Shown here one piece after another: positions 12,769-13,061 of a stretch of DNA of 13,061 nt. The notes under the pieces are model-generated. The model searched no databases. It saw only the letters and a list, made by a program, of their open reading frames with translations, and was not told the DNA's origin. Origin of the DNA: an uncultured bacterium (GTDB lineage Bacteria; Bacillota; Clostridia; Oscillospirales; Acutalibacteraceae). The translations under genes were made by a program, and so were the position numbers. The DNA is taken from assembly GCA_905215105.1 (NCBI GenBank), contig CAJMOI010000046.1:1-13061 (forward strand). Reading direction: 5' to 3'. How positions within the stretch are numbered: position 1 is the first letter of the stretch; each line of letters opens with the position of its first letter.

Positions 12769-12855
12769 GAAGGGACGCCGGGGGGCAACCTGCGCAGCGT
12801 AGACCTCCGGCCTGGCTGGCGGGGGAAAACCGGACAGGACGCTGCCTGCCTGCTG

Positions 12856-12864
12856 TGGTATAAT
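12856..12864 (+). promoter_or_regulatory. Extended -10 promoter for the WYL-type regulator
   Basis: TGGTATAAT is a perfect extended -10 (TG, one base, TATAAT) about 60 nt before the ATG at 12924. The -35 region is weak. The start of transcription would be near 12871, just before the strong leader hairpin at 12879-12900. Confidence 0.6.
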
Positions 12865-12878
12865 GGCCTGACAGAAGG

Positions 12879-12900
12879 GGTCCCCGGCGCCCCGGGGACC
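12879..12900 (+). other. GC-rich leader hairpin before the WYL-type regulator
   Basis: GGTCCCCGG (12879-12887) and CCGGGGACC (12892-12900) form a perfect 9-bp stem with a 4-nt loop. It is placed at about +8 of the predicted transcript and 23 nt before the start codon. There is no T-run, so it is a leader structure and not a terminator. It may stabilise the RNA or mark a protein binding site. Confidence 0.6.
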
Positions 12901-12923
12901 TGCGGTAGAAAGGACGTGAGAAC

Positions 12924-13061
12924 ATGAAACTGGACCGGCTCATCGGCATTCTCTCCCTCCTGCTCCAGCGGGAGAAGGTCACTGCGCCGGAGCTGGCGGA
13001 ACGGTTCGAGGTCTCCCGGCGGACCATCCAGCGGGACATCGACACCCTGTGCCGGGCGGGC
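12924..13061 (+). CDS. YafY/WYL-type HTH transcription regulator, N-terminal part, cut by the window
   Basis: The first 46 codons read MKLDRLIGILSLLLQREKVT, APELAERFEVSRRTIQRDID and TLCRAG. This is the HTH_11 winged helix that opens YafY-type regulators with a C-terminal WYL domain. The ATG at 12924 is preceded by AAAGGA at about 11 nt. The WYL domain itself would lie beyond the window, so the family call rests on the helix-turn-helix alone. It diverges from the XRE-desulfoferrodoxin gene across 193 bp. Confidence 0.8.
   Translation, partial: MKLDRLIGILSLLLQREKVTAPELAERFEVSRRTIQRDIDTLCRAG

Overview
The window looks like accessory DNA in a gut Clostridia chromosome, most likely an Oscillospiraceae-like genus. 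That placement is an inference from GC-rich coding DNA, AGGAGG-type ribosome binding sites, an S-layer-homology surface protein, XRE and WYL regulators, and clostridial-type recombinases. Two different mobile elements sit on either side of, and inside, a short stretch of resident regulatory genes.

Layout: (1) 1 to about 2624 is the end of an integrative (conjugative-type) element. It carries the 5' part of a RepA/DUF6017-type replication initiator (minus), a visibly AT-rich cargo ATPase (plus) and a small excisionase-like protein (minus). It ends at a tRNA-like 3' fragment (T-arm, acceptor strand, CCA) followed at once by a strong plus-strand terminator, which is what integration at a tRNA 3' end leaves at the distal junction. 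(2) 2700-3479 is the C-terminal part of a resident XRE-SdpI-like membrane regulator. (3) 3480-11940 is a second element of 8,461 bp. It encodes a large serine recombinase beside its left end, a TnpW-like small protein, a complete tyrosine recombinase, a 1307-residue secreted BspA-type leucine-rich-repeat protein with three SLH domains, and a small divergent XRE regulator. (4) 11941-13061 is resident DNA again: the N-terminal part of the same XRE gene, an XRE-desulfoferrodoxin fusion, and the start of a WYL-type regulator.

The central result is that the 8.46-kb element splits one gene at the SKWE-x-G segment of its helix-turn-helix. An 11-bp core with one mismatch is present at both junctions. 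Removing one copy plus the element restores a 292-codon frame exactly. The circular junction would be a roughly 44-bp imperfect palindrome, as expected for a serine-integrase attP. The element is therefore well bounded and may be excisable, which would switch the regulator on and off.

Inside the element, the surface-protein gene has a consensus-like promoter whose 17-bp spacer holds a perfect 14-bp palindrome, opposite a small XRE gene. Further upstream are two more good minus-strand promoters. The nearer one would start transcription inside an (CTGCT)11 tandem repeat. Together these suggest a mobile, regulated and possibly phase-variable surface adhesin cassette; this is inference.
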